Positions 1 through 7,930 of a stretch of DNA of 9,512 nucleotides are shown here, in pieces; within the stretch, counting starts at the first letter, position 1; each line of letters begins with the position of its first letter. This DNA is from Candidatus Omnitrophota bacterium (GTDB lineage Bacteria; Hinthialibacterota; Hinthialibacteria; OLB16). A program made the position numbers and the translations under genes. The stretch is from contig JACKFH010000079.1 in assembly GCA_020632575.1 (NCBI GenBank), positions 1 through 9,512 on the forward strand. The letters are read 5' to 3'. The notes under the pieces were generated by a model. The model saw only the letters and a program-made list of their open reading frames with translations. It was not told the DNA's origin and searched no databases.

Positions 1-48
1 ATGGAGGGGTATCATCAGGTGATGGAGGAAAAGTTGAAAGGGAAGTGA
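1..48 (+). CDS. possible 3' end of a plus-strand gene (partial)
   Basis: Frame 1 reads 15 codons (MEGYHQVMEEKLKGK) and stops at TGA 46-48. It could be the C-terminal tail of a gene that begins left of the window, which would converge on the lipoprotein gene ending at 68 with a 19-base gap. Only 15 codons are visible and the plus-strand frame starting at base 3 is also open until about 108, so the frame choice is uncertain. No function can be assigned. No terminator-like hairpin is seen in 1-67 on either strand. Confidence 0.25.
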   Translation: MEGYHQVMEEKLKGK

Positions 49-67
49 TTCAGCGTAGGCCGGTAAC

Positions 68-2875
68 TCACTTTCCGGGTTGGTTTATGGACCCATGTCT
101 TTTCTGAAGCCAGGCGATTTCAATCTCAAGTTGTTGGTGGCGGAGTTTCTGGCGAACTTGCTCCACCCAGGGATCGTGATCTTTGCCTGAAAGCGCGTAC
201 CCCTTCGCAAACGCATCCTCCGCTTGTTCGAGGTCTTCGGGGTAATGATCTAAAAGGAAATTGGCCATATAGTAGTGGGCTGAGGCATCGCGGTTTTCGC
301 CATCCGATATCCATTCGTGTGTTTCCCGCGCCTCCTCGATTTTCCCTGCCTTCTCCAGAGCAAGAGCCAGTTTGAACGCGATGACCGGATCCTCGGTCTT
401 TTCCCAGGCCACCCTGAAGGCTTCCGCCGCCTGGTCGTATTCTCCCAGCTGCAAATTCATCTCGCCTAAAAGAGAGAAATACGATGGTGAATTCGGATTC
501 TCTTTCACGATGTCCCTCAAACGAAGGTAAGCTAAATTGAAAGCCCCCAGCGCAGTCGTGGCATTCGATTGGGATTTTCTGAATACGACCAAATCCGCAA
601 ATGGATCTCCCACTTCGTTTTTCTCCAAACCTCTGACGAGAGGCTCTATCCCTTCGGTCGGAGTCAGGTAGACGTTCAAGAACTTTTGGAGTCTTGATTG
701 GGTGTTGACCCCCGAGAGTCTCAAGGCGGCTTCCAATCTTTCGAACGGTTTGGGGAGAGTTACCCGAGAAACAATCCCACCTTGGTTGACCCGGTCTCGG
801 AGCCATCCCGAATGAAAGTAAATCTCCGACCATCCATTGAGGAAATAAGCGAAACAGGAGTCCTCCTTTCGCTTTTGGAGGTTGTACGCGGAGGACATGG
901 CGGCGAAATAATCTCTCTTTAGCAGATGTCCGAAGATCCTCATAATCTCTTGAAAATTTTCTTCGGCGTCTTCCGGGCGCGGTGCCGGCGAAACGGAAGC
1001 CGAATCGGAACTGATGGAATGCCTTTCCAACAAGGCTCGGATCGAGAGGACATCGTTTCCAAAGAGATTCCGGTAAACATAATGATCGCCATTGGCCTTG
1101 AAATCGTGTTTGCCGAATAGACCGATCGCCCTTCCGGAGGTGGGGTCGATCATCGGCGCCCCGCTCCAGCCGGGACCCACGAACTTTCCTCCACCCGCCG
1201 CGAGAGCGTAGTCATTCGCATCGGGATCCCAATCGATCAGAGGAAGCGTTTCCAAGTAGACTTCTTTGGGTCGGTCGCTGAGAGGTTGAGAATCCGAGAA
1301 ACTCGGGTATCCCGCGATCGTGACTTCGTGGGTCCGTCGGATATCCTCGGCTGTCCCCAGTTCCAGCGCGGGATGGCTCTCCCAGTTGGCTTGGAAAAGA
1401 GCGATATCGTTTTTTTGGTCGAATCCGATCAGTTCGCATTCGAACAGGTCTCCATAATGCGGACTCGCCACCATGGTCATCGAAAGTTCCCCACGGTCCA
1501 TCCGTTGCTTGACTCGATCGGCTGTGTGCCAGGAGGTCAGGATGTAGGAGCCATCGCCAATGGCAAATCCGACAAAGGGGTAGACATCCAAATCCTGGCT
1601 TGGAGGGAAAGCGACATCGAGTTCCATATCGAAAAGCAGGACGATGGCGTTCGGATCGAAGTTCGTTTCCGTTGCCGAGGCGGCCTGCGGTTCACGCTGT
1701 TCTCGCAGTTCCATCAGCGCTCTGGCCTCGTTCGGGGTCAGGCCGAAGATGTCCGGTATGTCCGGATCGGCCCCCCACTCGAGAAGCGCTTCGCACATCT
1801 CCTCATACCCCGCGCTCTTGGCGAGGTAATACGGAGTCATTCCCCAAGCGTTCGGCATGTTGATATCAGCGCCATGTTCGAGAAGGATTCTCAATTCCGA
1901 GAGACTGCAATTAGCCGCCGCGCTTGTGAGGGGAGTGCTATCGGAGACATTGGAATTATAGGAATTCGGATCGAAACCGTGATCGATCAGCACTCCATAG
2001 GTGTCGGGGTAACCGGAAAGGGCTACAAAATCCGCAAACGATTCACGCCATTTCGGTTTCTCACGGATGTTGGCCCCGTGAACGAGCAGACATTCCGCCG
2101 CATCGGTCCAACCCCAATAGCAGGACATCATGAGGGGTGATCGGTCCTGATCATCTCTGAGATTCGGATCGGCTCCATAATCGATCAGAGCCTCTATGAT
2201 TTCCGTGTCCTCGGTGAAATGGAGCGCTGACCGTCCGATATCTTCGCGAATGTTCGGTGAGATGTTTCTCTCCAATAGTTGAAGAACCTTGGTACGGTCG
2301 CCCAAATGTGCCGCCATCACCAGGGGATTGGTGATTCCGTATTCCACCTCCGGCCGTCGCGGTCCCCATTGGGCCCGTTCCGTTTCGACCGCACCAATTT
2401 TGGAAAGGAGTTCGGCAATGTCCTCGCGTCCCCTCAACTTCGCGATTTCCCAGGCGGTCCTCCCCCAGTGGTCCTCCATCTCCAAGACTTTGGAATCCGA
2501 GGAGAGAAGTTGGACCATCTCTTCGTCGCTCCAGATCACCGCTTTGTGAAGGGGGGTCTGCTTAACAAAATCCGACGTCTCGAGGTCGGCGCCAGAGTCG
2601 ATCAGCGCGCGAACAACTTCGGTGGAGGACCAGATAGCGGCGGTGTGTAGTGGAGTATGGTTGCCCCAGGAAGGGGTGTTCGGATCGACACCCAGGGAGA
2701 GGGCGTTGGCGGCACCCTCCAAATCGCCAGTTTTCGCCGCTTGATGAAGCGCGGTCCATTCGTTGGGAATTTCTTTTTCGACTTTGGCTGTCTGAGGCGG
2801 AGGTGTCCCGCAGCCAGTGAGGAGAGGCAGAAAAAGTAGGGGAATTCCAAGAAGACTGCGTGCGCCAGGTTTCAT
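68..2875 (-). CDS. ankyrin-repeat / trypsin-like protease / TPR lipoprotein
   Basis: This 935-residue protein is predicted to be a lipid-anchored periplasmic or surface serine protease flanked by two protein-interaction scaffolds. The N-terminus is a lipoprotein signal: basic MKPGAR, a hydrophobic stretch, then lipobox LTGC with the acylated Cys at residue 22. Residues about 39-393 hold roughly ten ankyrin repeats (TPLHTAA, LLEHGADINMPNAWGMTP and similar); the one at about 277-311 is degenerate. Residues about 410-615 form a trypsin-like (Trypsin_2/DegP-like) domain. The putative triad is His450 in TSWHTA, Asp490 in NDIALF and Ser571 in GPGWSGAPM. From about 640 the chain is helical, with clear TPR-like units at about 797-895 (LGEMNLQLGEYDQAAEAF). 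There is no PDZ domain. The ATG start fits the signal peptide exactly, but no Shine-Dalgarno sequence precedes it. The domains are seen from motifs; the substrate is unknown. It is divergent from the Asp-box protein gene. Confidence 0.9.
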   Translation of the reverse strand: MKPGARSLLGIPLLFLPLLTGCGTPPPQTAKVEKEIPNEWTALHQAAKTGDLEGAANALSLGVDPNTPSWGNHTPLHTAAIWSSTEVVRALIDSGADLETSDFVKQTPLHKAVIWSDEEMVQLLSSDSKVLEMEDHWGRTAWEIAKLRGREDIAELLSKIGAVETERAQWGPRRPEVEYGITNPLVMAAHLGDRTKVLQLLERNISPNIREDIGRSALHFTEDTEIIEALIDYGADPNLRDDQDRSPLMMSCYWGWTDAAECLLVHGANIREKPKWRESFADFVALSGYPDTYGVLIDHGFDPNSYNSNVSDSTPLTSAAANCSLSELRILLEHGADINMPNAWGMTPYYLAKSAGYEEMCEALLEWGADPDIPDIFGLTPNEARALMELREQREPQAASATETNFDPNAIVLLFDMELDVAFPPSQDLDVYPFVGFAIGDGSYILTSWHTADRVKQRMDRGELSMTMVASPHYGDLFECELIGFDQKNDIALFQANWESHPALELGTAEDIRRTHEVTIAGYPSFSDSQPLSDRPKEVYLETLPLIDWDPDANDYALAAGGGKFVGPGWSGAPMIDPTSGRAIGLFGKHDFKANGDHYVYRNLFGNDVLSIRALLERHSISSDSASVSPAPRPEDAEENFQEIMRIFGHLLKRDYFAAMSSAYNLQKRKEDSCFAYFLNGWSEIYFHSGWLRDRVNQGGIVSRVTLPKPFERLEAALRLSGVNTQSRLQKFLNVYLTPTEGIEPLVRGLEKNEVGDPFADLVVFRKSQSNATTALGAFNLAYLRLRDIVKENPNSPSYFSLLGEMNLQLGEYDQAAEAFRVAWEKTEDPVIAFKLALALEKAGKIEEARETHEWISDGENRDASAHYYMANFLLDHYPEDLEQAEDAFAKGYALSGKDHDPWVEQVRQKLRHQQLEIEIAWLQKRHGSINQPGK

Positions 2876-2882
2876 GATTGGA

Positions 2883-2897
2883 AATAGTAGGACTATT
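2883..2897. repeat. short perfect inverted repeat at the lipoprotein promoter
   Basis: AATAGT (2883-2888) and ACTATT (2892-2897) are perfect inverted repeats with a 3-base spacer. The left arm overlaps the candidate -10 box, so the site could be an operator or a small hairpin. A 6-base AT-rich arm can also occur by chance. Confidence 0.3.
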
Positions 2898-2912
2898 GAA
2901 TCGAAACGACAA
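2884..2912 (-). promoter_or_regulatory. candidate leaderless promoter of the lipoprotein gene
   Basis: Read on the minus strand, TTGTCG (2907-2912) and TACTAT (2884-2889) are separated by 17 bases. Each matches four of six positions of the sigma-70 consensus. The -10 box ends 8 bases before the ATG at 2875, so transcription would begin at or within a base or two of the start codon. This agrees with the lack of any ribosome binding site upstream of that ATG. It is inferred from spacing and weak box matches only. Confidence 0.35.
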
Positions 2913-2959
2913 TCACAAATTTAACCGCCACGAATTCTTCATTCGTTTGTCCAATTCAA

Positions 2960-2988
2960 TTCTTTCCCCCTCCCCCCTCTGCTATAAT
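2960..2988 (+). promoter_or_regulatory. sigma-70-like promoter of the Asp-box protein gene
   Basis: A perfect TATAAT lies at 2983-2988. The hexamer 17 bases upstream (TTCTTT, 2960-2965) is a poor -35 match, and a C/T-rich tract fills the spacer. Transcription from about 2995 would give a leader of roughly 95 bases before the ATG at 3091. The rest of the divergent intergenic region (2876-3090) shows no gene. Confidence 0.5.
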
Positions 2989-3053
2989 ACCAACTAAGGA
3001 ATCGAGCCTCGCTCCTTCCGCCCTGTGGTCACCCGGCAGCGGCGACACGTCCT

Positions 3054-3085
3054 GCTCCGGGGGCTTGGGGCCGGATTCCGGGAGC
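3054..3085 (+). promoter_or_regulatory. leader hairpin covering the ribosome binding site
   Basis: GCTCCGG (3054-3060) can pair with CCGGGAGC (3078-3085), leaving one bulged G (3080). The right arm contains the GGGAG Shine-Dalgarno sequence (3080-3084), which lies 6 bases before the ATG at 3091 and fixes that start. Folding would occlude the ribosome binding site. The alternative small hairpin CCGG-ATT-CCGG (3071-3081) would also engage part of it. The pairing is visible in the sequence; any regulatory role is inferred. Confidence 0.35.
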
Positions 3086-3090
3086 GGATC

Positions 3091-6000
3091 ATGCGACCTC
3101 TACCCACTCTCTGCCTTTTCCTTTCTTGCCTCTTTTTTCCACTCTTTGTTTCCGCCACCGATTGGCAACCCTTCGGTCCTCCTGGGGGAGCGGTTCGCGC
3201 GCTGGTTTCCGACGCCGGACAGCAAACCCACTACGCCATCTGCTCGGAACAAGTCTATCAGTCGACCGATCAAGGGCTCTCATGGAACCCGCTCGCTCCC
3301 CCGGACAGTTATCAGACCTACGCCGATGGAGTGGTCGTCGGATCCGAGACTCCGACTCTCCTGGTCTGCCTCGACACGGGAGGCATCCGTCGATGGAACG
3401 CCTCAGCCCAGTCCTGGGAGACCGCCAACAACGGTCTCGGCGACCCCGGCTCCTACGCGCTCCAAGGGTTCGATCTGAGCATCGCCGAACCGAATGCGAC
3501 CCGCGCCTTCTTCGGATCTTCGGTCGGACTTTATTACACCGATAACAACGGGGGCTTCTGGACGGAGATTCCTTATCCGAACGACTCCTATCTCCCCACC
3601 AAGGTTCAGGCGGCATCCGACGGCTCGGTCTTCATCTACACCTACACCCCCATCCGCATCGCGCCAAACCTGGTCGACACGAGTTTCTTCGTCGCCAAAC
3701 CGGGGCTTCCGACCCGAGCGCTCGATCAAGCCATGATATGGCCCAACCCATCGGACCCGATGGAACTGATTCTCACCTTCCCCTACTACCCCACCACTGG
3801 TGTGAACAGCGTCTACTACAGCGCGGACGGGGGAGAGAACTGGTCACAACCCTCCCTCGGCGCGGTTCCCACGGATGGCCTGAAAGGGCTGTGGTTGGGT
3901 GGGAGCCCAGTCATCCTCGGCGCGAGCGGAACCTATGTCCTCGACGATTTGAGATTGACCTGGAGCCAAGGGTTCGATTTTGGGAGGAAGTCCGGATGGA
4001 GTTTATTAAAACTCCCCGGAGCCGATCGCTATCTCCGAGGTTCGCAAGATCGCGGTGTCTGGCGGACCGTCGATGGAGGCGCGACTTGGGATTATTCCTC
4101 GGAGGGGATGAACAGTTACGGCGACATTCGGGCCATGGCGACTCATCTCTCCGAACAAGACACGCTGTATGTCGCGGTCTCACAGTCGGTCTGGAAAACC
4201 GTGGACGATGGGCTGACCTGGCAAGAGTTGAACAATGGTCTCAAAGCGGACGGGGCCTACGGTTTTTCCATCCGATCCCTGGCCATCGACCCGAACGACC
4301 CGCTTCACCTGATCGCGGGTTCGGAAGTCACCGGCGGGTTGCCCGCCTCTTTGTATCAAACCTTCGATGGCGGCGAGTCATGGGCACCGTCGGAGAGCGG
4401 ACCGACCAGCCAAACTGTCAAGATTCATTTTGTGAAAGGCGCGTCCGGTGTCGTTCTCGCGGGGACCCTCGGCCAGGGGGTTTGGCGCAGCACGAACAAC
4501 GGGACCGATTGGTCCTCCGACCCCATCTTCCCCCAATACTCCAACATCAACGACATTGTCCAAGAAGCGGGTGGACGCCTCTTCGCTAGCCAGCTCGCGA
4601 CCTTCAACACTCAAGGAGGCATCTATATCAGCAACAACGCCGGGGAAAGTTGGACCTTCAGCGAGGCCTCGGGCGGTTTCCGCCACATGGCCGCCGACCC
4701 CTTGGTTGGCGGGAAGGTCATGGGCGGTTACGAGGCGGGGGGACCGTATATCACCACCGATAACGGTCTCACCTGGAATCTGGCCAACACGGGTCTTCCC
4801 GGATACGCCGGAGGATACGGCGCCATCGAAGACCTGATCGCGCATCCCTCTGTCTCGGATGTCTATTATATCGCTCTCGCCGGGTATGGAGTTTACGAAA
4901 CCCAGAACGCGGGGGGCGAATGGAAATTCCTCGATCCGGAAATGGGAGACCCGGACATCCGAGCGCCGCTCGTCTTATCGACTCGCGACGAAGGAACAAT
5001 GTTCGCGGCGGATCGCGGAGTCTACGCCTCCAAGTTGGAGGTCCCCATTGTCGATCTCCCCGACACCCCCACGCCAACGACCACGCAAGTCATCGCGACA
5101 CCCACGCCGACGAACCCCTCGCCTCCCCCCACTTGGTTTCCCGGGCCGCGCACTCCGACTCCGACACCCGTGCAGAGTGTCAATGTGGGGATGACCATTT
5201 GGGGAGTCTCGGTCGCTCCAAAATCCCCCTCGACCACTGGGAATGTGACTGTGGGAATCGTCCTCTACAACGACTCCAGGGTGAACCTGGAGAATGTGGG
5301 GATCGACGCTTACTGGAGCAAGGATGGTGGAGCCTTCAATCACTTCGCCCGCATGACCCTCCCAACTCTGCGTTTGAATTCCGAGGTGGAGGTTCCTTCG
5401 GTCGGATCTTTTCAGCCCTCCGAGGCGGGGACCTATACCGTACAAGTGAAAATTGACAACGAGAACGCGATCGAGGAGAGCAACGAACTCGACAATGACC
5501 GTCAGACCAGCTTTTATGTTCGCGCGGGTGGAGTCGACACCACCCCGCCCACCGGAGATATCATGGCGGCCGGAGGAAGCCCTTTCACCTCGAGCTGGGA
5601 TGTGTATCTGAATCTCCCCGCGACCGACGCGGGATCGGGGGTCGCCTTCATGCGGATCGAGGCTTTTTTCTTCAACCCCTATTCCGGCGGGCTCGGCTCC
5701 TACTTCGACAGCGGCTGGATCGATTATCAATCGGGTCTCTGGTTTTCGTCCCTGTTGATCTTCACCGGCGACATCGACGCTTACGCGGTGAACTACGCCG
5801 ACTGGGAGGGGAACATCTCGCCCACTTACTGGACGGCGGTGACCTACTGCCAGACGCAATTCACCGAGTTCGTGTTCTATGACGAGATCGTGTATTACCC
5901 GTTTTATCTGCAGTACGGGCAAAAGGCCAACATCACCCTGAACAATGTTTACGGCGACGCCGATCTCTTCGTGGTCGCCCCCTCCGACCCGCCGGGTTAC

Positions 6001-6432
6001 GCCAGTTGGTTCAGCCAGAACGATGGGATCGCGTCCGAAAACATCTCGATCACCGGTTACGAGGAAGGAGTCTATTGGATCGGCGTGTTCGGATACGATT
6101 GGACCGAGTATCGTCTGCTCTGCAGCGGGGGCTTCAAGGGAAAGGAATCGCCCAAGAACTCGAAGAGGAAAGACCGCAGAGGCCCGGAAATCGACACCCC
6201 GGGAAACGGAACCCTGATCGCCCGCGGGATTTCGGTCCCGACCTTGGGAGTCGACTTCGACGGCAACGGCGCCCTCGACAGCCTGGACCTCTTCTACCTC
6301 GCCACCAACTGGGGGATGAAGAGCGGCGACCCGGGTTATGACGCTCGGTGCGGAGCCCTCGCGCCCGAGGAGAGGGTGGGCTCGAAGCACCTGCTGCGGT
6401 GGATGTCGGGGAAGGAGCGGCGCAAGGAGTAA
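3091..6432 (+). CDS. secreted Asp-box propeller protein with CARDB, PPC and dockerin-like end
   Basis: This is a 1113-residue exported, probably extracellular or surface protein with no recognisable catalytic site. The ATG at 3091 was chosen because it starts a clean Sec signal peptide (about residues 1-22) behind GGGAG. A GTG at 3025 would only add 22 basic residues. Residues about 24-650 carry about eleven Asp-box-like motifs of the BNR/sortilin (VPS10-like) type, for example STDQGLSW (58-65), TVDGGATW (326-333), TFDGGESW (424-431) and TTDNGLTW (555-562), which predict a beta-propeller. A Thr/Pro linker spans about 657-695. Next come a CARDB-type domain (about 699-811, with EESNELDN), an Ig-like segment (about 817-911, with DAGSGV), a PPC domain (about 914-1011, with YGDADLFV and GVYWIGVFGY), a basic linker, and a dockerin-like loop DFDGNGALDSLD (1055-1066). 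Binding or adhesion is the likeliest role; the ligand is unknown. Confidence 0.88.
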   Translation: MRPLPTLCLFLSCLFFPLFVSATDWQPFGPPGGAVRALVSDAGQQTHYAICSEQVYQSTDQGLSWNPLAPPDSYQTYADGVVVGSETPTLLVCLDTGGIRRWNASAQSWETANNGLGDPGSYALQGFDLSIAEPNATRAFFGSSVGLYYTDNNGGFWTEIPYPNDSYLPTKVQAASDGSVFIYTYTPIRIAPNLVDTSFFVAKPGLPTRALDQAMIWPNPSDPMELILTFPYYPTTGVNSVYYSADGGENWSQPSLGAVPTDGLKGLWLGGSPVILGASGTYVLDDLRLTWSQGFDFGRKSGWSLLKLPGADRYLRGSQDRGVWRTVDGGATWDYSSEGMNSYGDIRAMATHLSEQDTLYVAVSQSVWKTVDDGLTWQELNNGLKADGAYGFSIRSLAIDPNDPLHLIAGSEVTGGLPASLYQTFDGGESWAPSESGPTSQTVKIHFVKGASGVVLAGTLGQGVWRSTNNGTDWSSDPIFPQYSNINDIVQEAGGRLFASQLATFNTQGGIYISNNAGESWTFSEASGGFRHMAADPLVGGKVMGGYEAGGPYITTDNGLTWNLANTGLPGYAGGYGAIEDLIAHPSVSDVYYIALAGYGVYETQNAGGEWKFLDPEMGDPDIRAPLVLSTRDEGTMFAADRGVYASKLEVPIVDLPDTPTPTTTQVIATPTPTNPSPPPTWFPGPRTPTPTPVQSVNVGMTIWGVSVAPKSPSTTGNVTVGIVLYNDSRVNLENVGIDAYWSKDGGAFNHFARMTLPTLRLNSEVEVPSVGSFQPSEAGTYTVQVKIDNENAIEESNELDNDRQTSFYVRAGGVDTTPPTGDIMAAGGSPFTSSWDVYLNLPATDAGSGVAFMRIEAFFFNPYSGGLGSYFDSGWIDYQSGLWFSSLLIFTGDIDAYAVNYADWEGNISPTYWTAVTYCQTQFTEFVFYDEIVYYPFYLQYGQKANITLNNVYGDADLFVVAPSDPPGYASWFSQNDGIASENISITGYEEGVYWIGVFGYDWTEYRLLCSGGFKGKESPKNSKRKDRRGPEIDTPGNGTLIARGISVPTLGVDFDGNGALDSLDLFYLATNWGMKSGDPGYDARCGALAPEERVGSKHLLRWMSGKERRKE

Positions 6433-6526
6433 TCTTTCGAGGATAATCGCACCGCCCCGTTCGTTCGGTTTTCGATTCCAAGGGGGATGACCCATTCTCG
6501 TCGCTTTCGTGTAGACTCGATGGGAC

Positions 6527-6561
6527 CGCGGGGAGACAGGCGAAACATCCTATCTCCCGCG
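6527..6561 (+). terminator. GC-rich stem-loop between two genes (terminator or leader hairpin)
   Basis: The left arm (6527-6540) and right arm (6549-6561) form about 12 base pairs: CGC/GCG, a bulged G, GGGAGA/TCTCCC, one C/A mismatch, then AGG/CCT, closing an 8-base loop (6541-6548). There is no T-run after it, so it is not a classical intrinsic terminator. It sits 95 bases after the Asp-box gene stop and 32 bases before the next start, so it could be a transcript 3' end or a leader structure. The rest of 6433-6592 shows only a weak -10-like TAGACT at 6512-6517. Confidence 0.35.
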
Positions 6562-6592
6562 CGGGTTCCACGGACGGAAAGGCGAACGAGAC

Positions 6593-7930
6593 TTGAAACT
6601 CGGCGAAGGCCTCCCAAGAGCGGGACCGAACAAATCCCACCCGAGAGGGTCCTTTAAATTTCCCTCTTCTTTCCCGACACCTCTCTCCTTATTTTCGTTT
6701 CGCACTCGATCAAATCTCGTGGTCACCGTCACTTTCGCCGTTGTCTTTTTTTGCGTGGGAGCGGTTCTCGTTCGAGACGCGACTGGGATGGCGTCAATCC
6801 GGTGGATCAACGCATTGAAAGTCGACCGAATCGAGACTTTCCGAGACATCGGAAGATATCTTCTTGAACTTCGCACCGGGATTCCCCCGCTTCTCTCGAC
6901 GTTTGAGCTGGGTGTCCTGGTGACAACCGGCTCCACGCTCTTTGTAAAATCTCTAATGTACAAGGTCCTTCTGTTACTGGGCTTCTACGTTCCGTTGGCG
7001 ATGTATTCGAGGACTGTGCTTGGACATCTTATCGCGGTCACATTCTCCATCGTTCTGTTGTGGGGAACGGTCCACATCCATGCACTCATCCCAATGGTCT
7101 ACGACGCATTGACGCCCTTGTGGGTGCTTCTCTTGTTGATCGCGATTAGGCGAACACGGTTGGCGAGTAGATGGCGCGTCGCGATGGGGTCCCTCACGGG
7201 TTTCCTCTTGGCGTTTCTCGAACTTCTTCGGCCCTTTGTACTGCCTCTGCTTCCACTCTTGCTTCTCTATACCATTTTTCAATGGCGCCATCTTCCCCGA
7301 CGAGCGCTTATTTCCTTTGGATTTGTGTTTCTCCTTCTGTCCGGCGGATGGCATCTAAAAGTTTTTGCGCTTCATCAGGGGCAGGTTCTGTGGTCGAACT
7401 ACACCGGCTTCAACCTCAGCCGTGCTTGGCTACCGGAGGCGGATCGGACCCTTCCGCCGATCAAGAAACCCGATGGACTCTGGAATCGAGCGAACAATCG
7501 TGAGACCTATTCAAAAAGTCTGGAGCTTCGAGAGCAAGTGGTCGAAGAGGTCTTGAGTCAACCGACCAGATCGATACAACGCGCGCTCCAGCGAATTCGG
7601 CTTTTCGCCTCGCCTCAGGTCACCGCCTATTTCAAACCCGCTCCGGATCATTGGATTGTACCCGTATATGTCTTCGCCGTCCGACTCCTCCTTTTTATGA
7701 TGTTGGCAAGGATTGTGTTTCTTATCCCAAGGTTCTGGAAATGCAAGCGATTCAAAATCTTTCTGGGGGAAAAAAGTTTTCTTCTGATCCTCACTTCAAT
7801 CCTTTTCTTGGTTCTTGCGGTCGGAGAGGCTAGGGAGGAATTCCGCCTGATCCTCACAGTCCTACCCCTCTTCATCGCCCTGATCGAATTCGATCAGGTG
7901 GGGTGGAACCGGTGGAATCGGAAAACCTGA
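6593..7930 (+). CDS. polytopic membrane protein, GT-C glycosyltransferase-like
   Basis: This is a 445-residue inner-membrane protein with a hydrophilic 40-residue N-terminus and about eight to nine hydrophobic segments (about 41-60, 124-138, 143-160, 172-186, 199-226, 238-258, 353-378, 394-410 and 416-432). The overall plan resembles the GT-C (GT39/ArnT-like) fold, which transfers sugars from polyprenyl-phosphate donors. Residues 251-279, with GGWHLK and SNYTGFNLSRAW, recall the RN...G...GxNLW region of that superfamily, and EEFRLILTVLPLF near the end recalls its last membrane segment. The usual acidic pair in the first periplasmic loop is not clear; D78, E81 and D85 are candidates. The TTG start is chosen because GTG (6719) and ATG (6788) would cut into or remove the first membrane segment; GGAAAGG at 6576-6582 is a weak ribosome binding site. 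It is shorter than typical GT39 enzymes. It is a real gene; the function is tentative. Confidence 0.7.
   Translation: MKLGEGLPRAGPNKSHPRGSFKFPSSFPTPLSLFSFRTRSNLVVTVTFAVVFFCVGAVLVRDATGMASIRWINALKVDRIETFRDIGRYLLELRTGIPPLLSTFELGVLVTTGSTLFVKSLMYKVLLLLGFYVPLAMYSRTVLGHLIAVTFSIVLLWGTVHIHALIPMVYDALTPLWVLLLLIAIRRTRLASRWRVAMGSLTGFLLAFLELLRPFVLPLLPLLLLYTIFQWRHLPRRALISFGFVFLLLSGGWHLKVFALHQGQVLWSNYTGFNLSRAWLPEADRTLPPIKKPDGLWNRANNRETYSKSLELREQVVEEVLSQPTRSIQRALQRIRLFASPQVTAYFKPAPDHWIVPVYVFAVRLLLFMMLARIVFLIPRFWKCKRFKIFLGEKSFLLILTSILFLVLAVGEAREEFRLILTVLPLFIALIEFDQVGWNRWNRKT

Noticed and set aside
1286..2140. Plus-strand open frame of 284 codons inside the lipoprotein gene
   Set aside because: It is antisense to the ankyrin and protease regions, which are well supported; the translation shows no domain.
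3025..3090. GTG at 3025 as the start of the Asp-box protein
   Set aside because: It would put 22 Arg-rich residues before a standard signal peptide and has no Shine-Dalgarno, whereas ATG 3091 has GGGAG 6 bases upstream.
5059..5175. Thr/Pro-rich stretch as a DNA repeat or phase-variable tract
   Set aside because: The codons vary and the DNA is not a tandem repeat; it is a normal protein linker between the propeller region and CARDB.
6445..6477. Nested AATCG/CGATT and ACCG/CGGT arms just after the Asp-box gene stop
   Set aside because: Short stems are split by unpaired bases with an 11-base loop; this is no better than chance in GC-rich DNA.
4975..6495. Minus-strand open frame of 506 codons
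   Set aside because: It is antisense to the CARDB/PPC part of the Asp-box protein. It is Gly/Arg/Val-rich, without motifs or a ribosome binding site, and expected from high GC at third positions.
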